A stretch of DNA of 64,000 nucleotides from positions 2,495,560 through 2,559,559 of the forward strand of contig NC_134390.1 of the NCBI RefSeq assembly GCF_035582795.1, in the 5' to 3' direction. Under the pieces are notes generated by a model that ran no database searches, was not told the origin of the DNA, and was given only the letters and a program-made list of their open reading frames with translations. The position numbers were made by a program, and so were the translations under genes. Positions 33,196 to 49,400 of the stretch are shown here, piece by piece. How positions within the stretch are numbered: the first letter of the stretch is position 1; every line of letters starts with the position of its first letter. The stretch comes from Mycteria americana (taxonomy: Eukaryota > Chordata > Aves > Ciconiiformes > Ciconiidae).

Positions 33196-34571
33196 ATGGC
33201 CACGCTCCGCCGCCTCTGCCTCTGCCTCTGCCTCCCGCTGCTGCTGCCGCCGCCCGCGGCCCCGGCCCCGGCCCCGGCCCCGGCCCCCCGCACCGACTGG
33301 GCCGCCTGCAGGAGCCTCTCCCGGGAGCTGTTGCGGCTGGTGGCGACCCTCAAGGAGCCGCACCGGGCCCTGGTGAGCGCGGGGGGCTCGGCTGGGGGGG
33401 CCCGGGGGTCTGCGGGCGCCGGAAGGTGCGGGGCATCCCGGCAGGAGGGGTGCCCCGAGGGTGCGGGGTGCCCCGAGGGCGCGGGGTGCCGGGGGAGGCG
33501 GGGGGTGCGGGGGGCGTGTGGACCCTGCTGACCCCCCGCTGCCAGGAGGAGCTGAACCTGAGCGAGGAGGACCCCAAGAACTGGCCCCCCCGGATCCGCT
33601 GCAGCGATGCCTGCGACCCCTCCACGCTGGACACCAACAACACGGTACCGGGGGACGTGGGGTGGTCAGGGACCACCGTGGGGCAGCCAGGGAGCCTGAG
33701 GGTGCCCCGGGGGGGGGGCATGAGCCCGGGGGTGCTCTGGGGGATGCGCCTGGGTGTCCTAGGAATGGCCGGGGGATGTGCCCGGGGGTCCCAGGGGTGC
33801 TGGGAGTTCCCGGGGGTGCCCGGGGGTCCCAAGGGATGCTGAGGCATGTGCGCCGTGGTGCCAGGGGTGCTGGGAGTTCCCAGGGGTGTCCAGGGTTCCT
33901 GAAGGTGCTGGGGGTTCCCAGGAGTGCCCGGAGGTCCCAAGGGATGCTGAGGCATGTGCCTGGGGTTACCCAGGGGTGCCCGGGGGTCCCAGGGAAGCTG
34001 AGGGATGTGCCCGGGGTTCCCAGGGGTGCTGGGGGTACCCAGGGGTGCCCGGGGATCCCAGGCTGCCAGGGGACGTGTGCGGGGGTCCCAGGCTGCCAGG
34101 CGATGTGTGCGGGGGTCCCAGGGTGCCGGGGGATGTGTGCGGGGGTCCCCGGCTCACGCCCCGCTCCCCGCAGCGCTGCCTGCAGCGCATCCTCCAGGGG
34201 CTGCAGCACTACCGGGACCTGCTGGGCTCCGACATCTTCACCGCTCGCCGCCTGCCCCGGCTGGAGGCTGCGCTGGACCAGCTGCTGGGCCTCGTCCAGG
34301 TGAGGGGCCGGGGGGGCCGGGAGGGGGTGCCAGGGCCGGGGGGGGGACCCGTTCCCCCCGCGGCCGGGGAAGCGGGCACCCATCGGCCGTGGCCGCGGGC
34401 CCCCTAACCCCGCTCTCCCCGCAGCAGGAGCACGGCCGCCCCTCCCAGCACCCCATGGACCCCAGCGAGGCCTGGGCCCACCCGCTGCTGCAGCGCCTGG
34501 CGCTCCAACGGCTCCAGTCCTTCACCGCCGTCATGAGCCGCGTCTTCACCCACAGCGCCAGCCCCCGCTGA
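33196..34571 (+). CDS. IL23A: Interleukin-23 subunit alpha (p19)
   Basis: Four exons, 33196-33372, 33546-33644, 34174-34299 and 34425-34571, all phase 0, giving 182 aa (human 189). IL-23 p19 is a four-helix-bundle cytokine subunit secreted with IL-12B p40; it drives Th17-type responses. A signal peptide (MATLRRLCLCLCLPLLLPPP) is followed by an Ala-Pro stretch. Family features: IRCSDACDPSTLDTNN (human IQCGDGCDPQGLRDNS), RCLQRILQGLQHYRDLLGSDIF (human [21 protein letters not shown]) and a C-terminal helix ending FTAVMSRVFTHSASPR. The four-exon layout and position between PAN2 and STAT2 match human. Sequence outside these blocks is divergent, as usual for cytokines. Confidence 0.95.
33690..34150. 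repeat. Minisatellite in IL23A intron 2
   Basis: Imperfect copies of about 25-28 bp with words ccaggggtgctgggagttcc and gtgcccgggggtcccag. It fills nearly all of intron 2 (33645-34173). Confidence 0.85.
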
Positions 34572-34596
34572 GGCCGGCCCGGCCGCGGCCCCCCCG

Positions 34597-34664
34597 ACTA
34601 TTTATTCCCCTCTGCCCCGAGGGGCTATTTATGTGCGATGCTCCCTATTTATCTCGGGTATTTA
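34597..34664 (+). promoter_or_regulatory. IL23A: AU-rich elements in IL23A 3' UTR
   Basis: Four ATTTA pentamers (near 34600, 34627, 34646, 34659) lie within the roughly 110-nt 3' UTR in an otherwise GC-rich region. Such elements mark unstable cytokine mRNAs and bind factors such as TTP (ZFP36). Confidence 0.75.
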
Positions 34665-34673
34665 TGGGTTTCT

Positions 34674-34679
34674 AATAAA
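34674..34679 (+). terminator. IL23A: IL23A poly(A) signal AATAAA
   Basis: Canonical hexamer about 100 nt after the stop codon. Cleavage is expected near 34690-34700. Confidence 0.85.
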
Positions 34680-34776
34680 GGTCTGAAGGAGATGAGCTTG
34701 GTGTACGGTGGGTATGGCGCGACCCGGGGCTCCCGCAGGCAGCGCAGGCAGCGCAGGCAGCTGGGGCGGGCAGAGG

Positions 34777-34782
34777 TTTATT
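34777..34782 (-). terminator. STAT2: STAT2 poly(A) signal AATAAA
   Basis: TTTATT on the plus strand, only 21 bp beyond the STAT2 stop. This gives a 3' UTR of only about 40 nt. The STAT2 and IL23A ends converge within about 70 bp. Confidence 0.75.
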
Positions 34783-34802
34783 TACAGGGGGGCTGGGGGG
34801 AG

Positions 34803-39945
<5,143 letters not shown>

Positions 39946-40659
39946 GCTGGGGGGCGGGGGGCGTCAGGGCGGCCCCACCGACCCCCCGGCCACAGCACGA
40001 CCGGAGGATACGGAACCAGCACCCGCGCGCCCTGCCGGGCACCCCCGCGCCCCACCTACCCGCCTGCAGCGCGGGGGTCCCGTGGGTGCCTCCGCTCCGG
40101 CTCGGGCTGGGCCGCGGGAGCGCTGCGGGCTGCAGCCCCGTCCTGGGGCGCCAGGAAGGGGTGAGCAGCGGCGGAGGTTTCCCGCCCGCGGCCGGGTGCC
40201 CGCGGGCCGAGCCGTCCCGAGCTGCGGGGGCCGGGGCGCACGCACACCCCCTCCCCGCGCCCCCCTGCCTCCCTCCTCCCCGAGGGCCCCCGCCACCCCC
40301 TGCGCAGCACCCCAGGGCCCCTCCCCAGAGCACCCCTAGACTGGTCCCCCCTCGCACCCCCGCGGGCACCCCCCAGACAGGTCCCCTGCACCCCGCGTGT
40401 CTCCCTGCAGGGATCCTGGGGGGTGGGTGCCCCAAGGGACCCCCCGCCCCAGGGGGACACCCCCAAGGGACCCCCCGACAGCGACCCCTGCGTGCCCCAG
40501 CCGGGATCCCCTATCTGCGTGTCCCCCCCGGCCCCAGCAGGGCTGCCCGTCCCCGAAGCGGCGTCCTGCAGACGGGACCCCCCGGACCCCCGGGACCCCT
40601 CGGACCCCCCCGGGACCCCCCCCGGGACCCCCCGCCCCGGCCGGCGCCGCGCTCCCACC
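39946..40659 (-). other. STAT2: STAT2 5' UTR intron and noncoding exon end
   Basis: An acceptor (cccccag) lies one base before the ATG. A donor, CCGAGGTGGGAG, ends a probable noncoding exon at 40659. The intron is GC-rich with no recognised coding exon. Confidence 0.55.
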
Positions 40660-40726
40660 TCGGCGGCTCCCGGCTGCCGGGGCAGGAAGGCGCGGAGGCC
40701 ACGCCCTCTCCCCGCTCCGCGCGGCG

Positions 40727-40814
40727 ATTGGCGGAGCGCGGCGGCGAGGCCACGCCTCCCCGGCCGGCAGTCAGGGGTTCCAGCGGGCTTGCCCGCTTCC
40801 CCGAAATGACGTCA
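40727..40814 (-). promoter_or_regulatory. STAT2: STAT2 promoter: CCAAT, GAS-type and CRE motifs
   Basis: An ATTGG (CCAAT on minus) lies near 40727. TTCCCCGAA, a perfect TTCN3GAA palindrome of the STAT-binding (GAS) type, is at 40797-40805, and TGACGTCA at 40807-40814 abuts it. These sit directly upstream of the inferred STAT2 noncoding exon, which suggests interferon or cytokine feedback control. Confidence 0.6.
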
Positions 40815-40882
40815 GGAGGCGGGGCCAGAAGGGGCGGGGCCAGAGGGAGGGGGGAGGAAATGGCAGCGCAGGCCAGGGGCGG

Positions 40883-41740
40883 GCCGTGGGGACAGGGACA
40901 GGCTGCGGGGACAGAGCCATGGGGACAGAGCCATGGGGACAGAGCCATGGGGACAGGGACAGGCCATGGGGACAGGGACAGGCTGCGGGGACAGAGCCAT
41001 GGGGACAGAGCCATGGGGACAGGGACAGGCCATGGGGACAGGGACAGGCTGCGGGGACAGAGCCATGGGGACAGAGCCATGGGGACAGGGACAGGCCATG
41101 GGGACAGGGACAGGCTGCGGGGACAGAGCCATGGGGACAGAGCCATGGGGACAGGGACAGGCCATGGGGACAGGGACAGCCCGTGGGGACAGGCCATGGG
41201 GACAGAGCCATGGGGACAGGGACAGGCCGTGGGGACAGGGACAGGCTGCGGGGACAGAGCCATGGGGACAGAGCCATGGGGACAGGGACAGGCCATGGGG
41301 ACAGGGACAGCCCGTGGGGACAGGCCATGGGGACAGAGCCATGGGGACAGGGACAGGCCATGGGGACAGGGACAGCCCGTGGGGACAGGCCATGGGGACA
41401 GGGCGACAGAGCCATGGGGACAGGGATGGGCTGTGGGGACAGGGGGACAGAGCCATGGGGACAGGGACAGGCCATGGGGACAGGCTGTGGGGACAGGGCC
41501 ATAGGGATGGGGCTGGACTAAAGGGACAGGCCTTGGGTACAGGGACAGAGCCATGAGGACTGGGACAGGCCATGGGGACAGGCCGTGGGGACAGGGACAG
41601 CCCATGGGGACAGGGACAGGCCATGAGGACAGGCTGTGGGGACAGGGTGACAGAGCCATGGGGACAGGGATGGGCCATGGGGACAGGGACAGGCCATGAG
41701 GACAGACTGTGGGGACAGGCCATGGGGACAGGGGGACAGG
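40883..41740. repeat. Minisatellite with 66-bp higher-order unit between STAT2 and APOF
   Basis: Built from gggacagagccatg and gggacaggccatg words. The marker ggctgcgggg recurs at 40981, 41047 and 41113, 66 bp apart; the first interval is 80 bp. The array becomes irregular after about 41400. It is open in many frames, giving false ORFs of several hundred codons on both strands. Confidence 0.95.
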
Positions 41741-41940
41741 CCGCGCAGGAGCCAGAACCGGCAGGCAGGGCAGGGCAGGGCACGCTGGGCAGGACAGGGA
41801 CAGGGCCAGGGCCAGCTGCCACCACGTGGCTCCGCGCAGGGCCAAGGTCCCCATGCCCCGGAGCAGGGCGGCCCCGCATCGATCCGGTGCCGGCCCCCCC
41901 AGACAGGGACACGGACGCGGAGCCAGCCGCCATACGGGGC
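41741..41940. other. Short gap between minisatellite and APOF 3' end
   Basis: GC-rich, partly repeat-derived (gggcagggcagggc). No gene signal seen. Confidence 0.5.
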
Positions 41941-41941
41941 C

Positions 41942-41947
41942 TTTATT
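41942..41947 (-). terminator. APOF: APOF poly(A) signal AATAAA overlapping the stop codon
   Basis: The minus strand reads TGAATAAA: the stop TGA (41949-41947) shares its final A with the AATAAA hexamer. The 3' UTR is therefore only about 20-30 nt. Confidence 0.8.
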
Positions 41948-42912
41948 CAGACGATGAGGACGGTGCCGCTGTGGGCGGTGGGGGCCGGTGGGGGGTCCCC
42001 GTCCGAGGTGAAGTAGCTGATGAGCGCCCGCACCCCGGCCTTGAGCCCCGGCTGCAGCCCCAGCTGCAGCCCCAGGGCCACGGGGCCACCAGCGCTGGCA
42101 GCGATGGCGGCCAGGCCGGCGTAGCCCAGGTCCTCGGCGAGCTCCAGGGCCCGCGTGGAGGCCAGGGCCTCGCAGCCCTGGAAGGCGTAGTAGAGGCTGG
42201 TGCCCAGGTTGTAGAAGGTGCTGACGCCCGGCACCCACTCCAGCACCCTGTGGGCCTCCTGCTCCCCCGGTGGGTTACAGGCATCCTCGTCCTCCCGCCG
42301 GCGCCGGGACTGGTGCCGGGTGGCACGGCGGCACGCAGGCAGCCAGGCACGGGCCCCGGCCTCCGGGAGCACCCGGACCCCCTCGGCCAAGGGCCCCGCG
42401 CCCGGCACAGTGGGCGCAGCGGGGTGGGTGCCGGCCGCGGGGCCCCGGAGCCGGGCGGGTGCCGCGCAGGGCCGTGCCGGGGCAGAGCCCCCCGGCCGCA
42501 CCAGGCTGAGGAGGAGGGGCAGGGTCTTGGAGGCCGGGGCACCCCGCAGCCGCGCCAGCCCCCGCAGCAGCGCCGCGGCCGTGGCGGGGCCCAGCTCCCG
42601 GGACAGCGCCAGCACCTCCGCCTCGGCCTGGGGCCCGCAGGCGGCCCCGGTCAGCGCCAGGGCCATGGCGGCGCGAGCCAGGGCGCGGGGCAGCGGCGGG
42701 AGCCGGGTGAAGCCAGGCAGGGTCTCGGGGCGCAGGTCCCGGCACGACACCCCGTGCCCCGGCAGGGCCCCCGCTGGGATGAGCTCCGCCAGCTGCACCA
42801 GCAGCGCCCGCGCCGCAGCCCGGTCGTCGGCCTCCGGCCCGGGGGGGACGAGGGAGAGGGCTCTGCCCCCCAGGCCGAGGAGGAGGAGGACGAAGAGCAG
42901 AGCCTGGGGCAT
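41947..42912 (-). CDS. APOF: Apolipoprotein F
   Basis: One uninterrupted coding exon, 321 aa (human 326). APOF is a liver-secreted, HDL/LDL-associated protein also known as lipid transfer inhibitor protein, which modulates CETP. An N-terminal signal peptide (MPQALLFVLLLLGLGG) leads a Leu/Ala-rich proregion. A polybasic cleavage site (RRRR, residues 203-206) precedes the mature domain starting around EDEDACNPPGEQEAHRVLEW; human APOF has the closely similar ACNPP-EQE and EWVPVVSTFYNLGTSLYYA. Here that block reads VSTFYNLGTSLYYAFQGC. The ATG has a good Kozak context (GCCGCCATGC). Identification also rests on position between STAT2 and TIMELESS, as in human. Confidence 0.9.
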   Translation of the reverse strand: MPQALLFVLLLLGLGGRALSLVPPGPEADDRAAARALLVQLAELIPAGALPGHGVSCRDLRPETLPGFTRLPPLPRALARAAMALALTGAACGPQAEAEVLALSRELGPATAAALLRGLARLRGAPASKTLPLLLSLVRPGGSAPARPCAAPARLRGPAAGTHPAAPTVPGAGPLAEGVRVLPEAGARAWLPACRRATRHQSRRRREDEDACNPPGEQEAHRVLEWVPGVSTFYNLGTSLYYAFQGCEALASTRALELAEDLGYAGLAAIAASAGGPVALGLQLGLQPGLKAGVRALISYFTSDGDPPPAPTAHSGTVLIV

Positions 42913-43081
42913 GGCGGCAGCTCCGGGAGGGCCTGTGGAGCAGGAGAAGGGGCTGAGCCCCGTCAGCCCCCCGCGGCCGCAGCCCCCCGCAGCCCCCCAG
43001 CGCCCTGGCTCACCCGCTCGCCGACGCCAGCGTCCCCTGCCCCGGCCAGACGGCGGCTGCCGCCCCTGCAGCCCCTTTATA
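42913..43081 (-). promoter_or_regulatory. APOF: APOF 5' UTR and TATA promoter
   Basis: An acceptor at 42933-42934 and a donor after 43014 (CGAGCGG then GTGAGC) define a small 5' UTR intron. TATAAA on the minus strand lies at 43081-43076, placing transcription start near 43045-43050. A TATA box fits a tissue-restricted gene. Confidence 0.65.
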
Positions 43082-43218
43082 GCCGTGTTATCGGGGGTGT
43101 CGCAACAGGCAGGGCCTGGCCCCGGCCCCGGGCGCAGGGACGGGGCAGCGCCCAGCCCCAGGGACCCAGCGCACCCCGGCGCCCCAGACCCACGCACCAG
43201 GCAAGGCCGAGAGCTGCG

Positions 43219-43228
43219 TTTATTTATT
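43219..43228 (-). terminator. TIMELESS: TIMELESS poly(A) signal (AATAAATAAA)
   Basis: Overlapping AATAAA hexamers on the minus strand, about 250 bp beyond the TIMELESS stop. The 3' UTR (43476 down to about 43200) includes A-runs near 43261-43302. The APOF TATA box is only about 140 bp further on. Confidence 0.75.
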
Positions 43229-43476
43229 TGGTCTCTTTCCAGATTGAAAAGGTGTTGGGAGGAAAAAAAAAAAACCCACACACCCCCCCAAAAAAAAAAG
43301 GTGAGGGAAAACAGAGTTTGGGGTAAAACAGAGGAATGGAGACAGCAGGACAGAGAGCGGGGAAGGGGACAGGGCAGGGAGCCACCGCCTGCTTTCGCAG
43401 CACCCTTAAAAACAGCTTTAAAACCTGCAGAAAACCCAGAAAAGAGCCCAGGGCAGGGCAGGGCAGGGCGAGCCCC

Positions 43477-46400
43477 TCAATCCTCCTCCTCATCCTCATC
43501 CTCCACGCGGCGGACGCGCTTCCGCCTCCCCAGGGGCTGCGGGTCCTCATCCTCGTCCTTGTCCTCGTCCTCCTGGGAGCGGGGGGCTGCGGGGTCCGGC
43601 TCCGCGCCTGCGGGTGGAGGGAGCGGGGAGGGGGCTGAGCCCCTCGGGGCCAGGGGGAGTGGGGGTACACCCCGAGCCCCCGCTGTCTCCCCAGCAGACC
43701 GCAGGGGAAGAGCCCCTGCAGCCCCCCAGGAGAGAGCGGAGGGGCTGAACCTACCCGAGCCCCCGGTGTCCTCGTCCTCGCTGTCCGGCTCCCTTCGCCT
43801 CTTGGTGCCCGGCTGCGCCGCGCTGGGGACGGGGACAGGCTCCTCGCTGCAGGGGTTGGCACCGCTCAGCCCCGCACTGGGAGAACCCAGGGGTCTGGAT
43901 CCCCCCCCCCCAGTCAGGGAGAGGAACCCCCGAGCGTTGGGGAGAGGACCCCGCTGCGGGGCCGTGCCTGGGAGCCCGTTCTCACCTCTCCGAGTCCGAC
44001 CCCAGCCCTGCCGGCGGCCGCTCTGCTGAGGGGCACGAGAAGAGGGGCTCAGGGCTGGTCCCACGGCTGGGGGACCCCAGCCCGGCTCCCGCGCCCCCAG
44101 CCCGGGCCCTCACCTGGATCGGGGTCCCGGGGGCACCTGGGTGGCTCCAGCAGCTCCTGGGGGGACCCCGGGGGGTCGGGGCCGCGGTGGGCGATGGAGG
44201 CGGCTGCGCGGCGGAGCTGCTGCGGGGTGAGGGCAGCCGGGATGCGCCAGAAGGATTCCTGGGCAGAGAGGGGAGACGCTGCAGGGCCACGCAGGCAGCG
44301 AGGGGATGGGGATGGGGACGGGGACGGGGACCTCACCTGCTCGCTGGCGGGGGGCCGGAGCCCCAGCTGCCGCAGCAGGGCCCGGAAGCGCCGGTCCTCC
44401 ATGGCGTCCTCGTTCTCCTCCGAGAGCGGCACCAGCGGCACCGGGTGGGACACGCCTGGGCCGGGAGCACCATCAGCCGGGCCCCAGCCCGCGCCCTGGC
44501 CCCCGCCCGCTGCCCCCCACCCGCTCACCGTCCTCCTCGCGGTCCCCGGCTGTCCTCCGCAGGCAGTTCTCCAGCCACCGCAGGGGCCCGGCCAGGCCTG
44601 GGGACAGGGCAGGGTGAGACGGGATACGGCCCCCGAGCCAAGCCCGACCGGGGGGCTCGGAGCCCCTCGCCCACCTTCCTGATGCAGGTGATGCGCCAGG
44701 CCCTGCCCGGCCCCTTCCTCGGGCACCCAGTGCTCCTCCATAGGGCCTTCCTCTGCTTCATCCTCCTCCTCCTCCTCCTCACTGTCCCCGTCCTCTGCCG
44801 AGCTGTCCTGGGCTGGTGCCGCCGAGGCGCCTGCCACGCCCTGCGGGGAGCAGCAGCGTCTGGGTGCCCGTGATGGGGCAGCGCCCGCTGGGCACAGCCC
44901 GGGCCCCCTCCGGCCCCTCCATACCGGCCCGGGGCCGTGGCCCTTCCTCCGGCGCTTCTTGTACAGCTCCTTGCGCTCCGACACCAGCCCCAGTCCCAGC
45001 AGCTTCTCCACCACACGAGCCCGCGACCGCCGCGCTGTCAGGTGCTTCATGATGTTCCCCAGGACGTCTGCGGGGAGGGGGGTCAGGGCGGGGGGCTGCG
45101 GGGGGCCGCCCCACCCCAGCCCGCCCTGGCCCCGCTCACCCTCCGAGCCCTGGAACTCCTCGAAGAGCCGCGCCAGCTCCTCCTCCTGCTCCTGCGTCCA
45201 CAGCACCAGGCGGGTGCCCTTCCTGGGGGGGCACGGCCGTTGGTCCCGGCCCCGGGGCGAGGCAGCCGCCCCGGCCCGGGGGTCCCGTGGGGGTCCCCGA
45301 CCCACCTCTCCCGCGGGAAGTCCTTGGTGCTGCTGGCCAGCCCCAGCCGCACCAGCTGCTTCACCACCTGCCGCCGCGTCCGCCCGGGCGCCGGGAGATG
45401 GGCCACGATGGCGGCGATGACATCCTCGCCTGCGGGAGCCGGAGGCTGCAGGGTCGGAGCCCCCGCTGCCCCCCGGGGGTCCCGCTGCCCCCCACCCCGG
45501 GGAGCCCCGGTACCTTCCACCTCCTTGTACTTCCAGTACAGCTCCCGCAGCTCCTGCTCCTCCTGGGGGGTCCAGGGGGGGACCCGGCTCCTGCCGGCCC
45601 TGGGCAGAGGGGAAGGGAGGTGAGGGGAGGTGGATGGGAGGGCGGCAGCCCCCTCCCCAGCCGCACTCACCCCTCTCCCTCCCGCAGGGAGCCGTAGCCC
45701 TCGGTCATCTCGCGGACGGCCGCCGGGCTCTTCCAGAAGAGCAGCTCCACGAAGGCCTTCTTGTTGGTGGCCGCCAGCGCAAAGAACTTGCCCAGGACGA
45801 ACTTGGCCAAGGCCACCAGCTCCTGCAGGCGGAGGGAGGGAGAGCGGGGCTGGGAGACGCCGGGGGGGACCCCTCCCTGGGGCGCAGGGGGAGCCGGGCC
45901 CCGGCTGACCTGGTGCGCGCCGGCGGCGGGATCGCTGAGGAGGCGGTGGAAGAGGGCGAAGAGGGAGAGCTGGAAGAGCAGGGCCTCCATGCGCAGGTCG
46001 CGGGCCAGGCGGTGCAGCAGGCGGGCGGCGCAGTGGTTGGTGCGGGGGCTGTTGCGGGCGTACCCCCGCAGCAGCAGCACGAGCGCCCGGACCACGGGCG
46101 CGCAGGCGAACCTGCCCCGGCAGCCCCAGTGAGCGGTGCCGCCCCGGCGAGCGGTGCCAACCCGGACCCCCGGGCCCCCCCATCCCCTCTCACCGTTTCA
46201 GGTAGTCGAGAAAGTTGAACTCCTTCTCCGACACCTGTACGGTCTCTTCCTCCTCTTCCTCATCTTCCTCTTCCTCTTCCTCCGGCGCCTCGTCCTCAGG
46301 GGGCACGTGGCCTGTGGTGGGACGGTGGTGAGGGCCTGGAGCACCCCCCGGCCCAGAGCCCATCGCTCCCGGTGCCGCTCCCCGGGGACTCACGGGGCAG

Positions 46401-49400
46401 GGGAGCGAAGAGGATCTCCCGCAGCAGCTGGGTCTCCTCGGGCGGCCCCGCGTCAGGGGGTCCGAACACGTCCCCTTCGGGCCAGACGTCCCTGGGGAGA
46501 GGGGGACAGGCTGGCACCGTGTCCCCGCGCCCCTGCCCTGGGACGGGAATTGCGGTGCCGGTACCTGGCAGAGCGGAGCAGCCGCAGGGCCTGGGGGGCC
46601 CGGGCGTCCCGCAGGCACCCCTGGATCCGCAGCAGAGCCTCCGCGCGCTGCTCCTCCACCGGCGTCTCCGAGGCGGCGTCGAAGGGCACCGCGTCCTCGG
46701 GGAGGGGCACCTCGCCCTGGGGCAGGACTCTGTCACCCCACGCCCCGCCAAGACACCCGGTGCCGCCCGCGGGGCCAGACCCTTCCCCCTACCTGCAGGC
46801 AGGCCTGGAGCTGCGGGGCCAGCCCTGCCCAGAGCTCCTCCAGCTCCGCGGCGCTGGGCGGCTGCGGGGCGAGGGCTGCGGGTGCCCGCGGCTTCTTCCT
46901 CCTCCGCACGCGCTTGCTCTGGGGGGCCAGGACGGGATCAGGAGGGGCTGCCCGGCCCCCCAGACCCCCCACCCCCGGCGGGGCTGCCAGATCCCACCTG
47001 CACCACGAGGCCGGCGCGGCCCCGGCAGAAGCGCTCCAGCATGCGGAGGAAGAGGTGGGCTGTCTCCACCAGGTCCCGCAAGAAGCTGCGCGGCTGCTTG
47101 GTCTCGTCGAACTTGCGGAAGAGGGCGAGGAAGAGCTCCCGGTACTCCATCAGGTAGAAGATGTTGCCTGGGGGAGGAGAGGGTCAGCCGAGGACGAGGT
47201 CAGACACACACCCCCACCCCCCCAGGTACGGGCGGAGGGACAGACGGACTCACTCTTGATGACCTGGCTGCTGTCCCGCACCGCCTGCTCGGGGGACCGG
47301 TCCATCTCCTGCACCGTCCGCAGCAGCTCCTGGTACGCCTTCAGGGCCAGGTGCATCCTGGGGACAGGCAGCATCAGGGCAAGGACCCGCGCCCAGGGGG
47401 GGTCCCAGGCACCCGGGGGGGGGTCCCGGCCCCCACCTGCGGGCCCAGGTTGCTGCCTCCTTCTTGTCCATCAGCGCCATCTCGTAGTAGGTGGTGAGGT
47501 TCTGCTCGATGAAGTGGAAGGCACGGACGCCCACCGTCTCCGACACCAGCTCGGGGCGGAAGCCCCGGCGGCGGTTGAAGGCCATGAAGAAGGCGGTGGC
47601 CCACAGGTAGTAGGTCTCGTCGTGCTGCTGAGCCTTCTCCCGCACCAGCTGGTCCTGGGGGCGGTGGCGGGGGGGGGACGACTCAGCGGGGGTCCCGCAG
47701 CCCGGGGAGGGGGTCGCAGCCCCCCCGGCCCCTCACCTTGACCAGCAGCATCAGGCGGTTGTAGCAGCCCTCCAGGAAGTCCTGGCAGAAGCGGCGCAGG
47801 AAGAGCCGGACGTTGCGGGCAGAGCGGCGGGGAGGCTCGGCCTCAGGGGCGGCCTGGCGCCGCCGCGGCACCCGCCGCGTCTCCTTGCCCAGGTCGTGGC
47901 TGTAGCTTTTCAGCTGCAGGGGACAAACATGGAGCAGCCGGACTCGTGCCCCCACGTCATCCCTGTGCCCCCCCCCCCCCATCCCTGTCCCCGCGCTCAC
48001 GTTGTGCAGCCCCTTGTGGAAGACGACGTCCCGGTCCCCGATCGCCTTCAGGCCCTGCAGGACGTAGGAGCCGCCGAAGCGGGAGTGCCTGGGGCAGGGG
48101 GACACGGGCTGAGCGGTGCCAGCCCCGCCACGGGGGTCCCAGCCCCGCCACGGGGGTGTCGACCCCCCCCTCACCTGGACGGGCGCCGCAGCCCTCGAGC
48201 CCTCCTCTCCGCCAGCTCCCGCTGCCGCAGGGTCTCCAGCTCCCGCGTGTCCTCCCTGTGCTCGGCAGCTGCCTGCCCCTGCCCCAGCGCTGCCAGCTCC
48301 TCCGGGCTCTGCGGGCAGCGCCGTCAGCGCTGCAGGGGGACGGCAGGGGGGTCCCCGGCCCCATCGCCCCCCGCCCCGGCTCACCTGGTCGCGGAACATG
48401 AGGGAGATGATCTCCAGAACGTGCAGGGCCCATTGCTGCTCTGCCTGGGCGCTCGCCAGGAACTTGAGCAGGTCATCCATCCCGCTGATGTGCAGCGCCC
48501 ACAGCACCCGGTCGTGCACGCTGGCATCGCCATCCACGCTCTGGGGGGGACGGCGGGCAGGGAGGGCTCAGCAGGCAGAGGGTCGGGGTCCCCAGGGAGC
48601 TGCCACAGCCCCAGACCTGCCGGGTACCCTGGGGAAGGGCCCTGTCCCCATACCTGCTCCTCCGTGGGGTCCGGGGGGACGTGCAGCACATTGCGCACCA
48701 GCAGCAAGATCCTCTCGATCAGCAGCGTGTCCTCCTCCTGCCGCTGCTCCCAGTCCTGGGGCGACGGAGCCGTGAGGGGTCCCCGTGGCACCCACGGGAA
48801 CCCCGGCCCCACTCGGCAGGGACGGAGCCCACGGTCACCGGGAGCGGCGCAGGGACACGGGACTCACCAGCTGCAGCAGGTCGTAGAGCTTCTCGCTGAG
48901 CACCCCAAAAACTTTCTCACTGGCGAAAGCCTGCAGAAACCCCTGCGTGAGTCTGGGGGGGCCCAAGCAGAGCCCCCCGCGCAGGGGCCGTGCCGGGGGC
49001 ACCTGCCTGGGCAGACTCACCTCTTTGTAGGCCTGGAGGTAGGACAGGACCTGGAGAAAGTGGTGCCGGGAGGCGGCATCTGGCGGCACTTTGCCAAAGC
49101 AGAGCAGAGCCGGCTGCGTCAGGTTCACCATCAGCCTGCAAGCGGGCAGGGTGGGGGCGCGTGGGACCACCGCTTCGTGGGGACGCCCCCGGCCCCCCAT
49201 CCTGCCCGCCCCAGTACCTGACGACAGCATCGAAGAGCACCTTGTCCTGCGGGTGCTGGACCAGGATGGGCAGGAGGTCGTTCTGCAGGATCTGGGCCGC
49301 CCCCAGCTGCTGCCGGACGTCCCGGGTCTCGTCCTCATGGCGCAGGTACCGGATCAGGTCCTTGACGCTCTCTGGGGGGGACGGGGCCGTGAGCCCCCGA

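Noticed and set aside
31557-34383. Long open frames over the IL23A upstream region (761 aa plus, 750 aa minus)
   Set aside because: They are low-complexity Pro/Gly/Arg/Ala translations of GC-rich repeats and cross the real IL23A exons in the wrong frame or strand.
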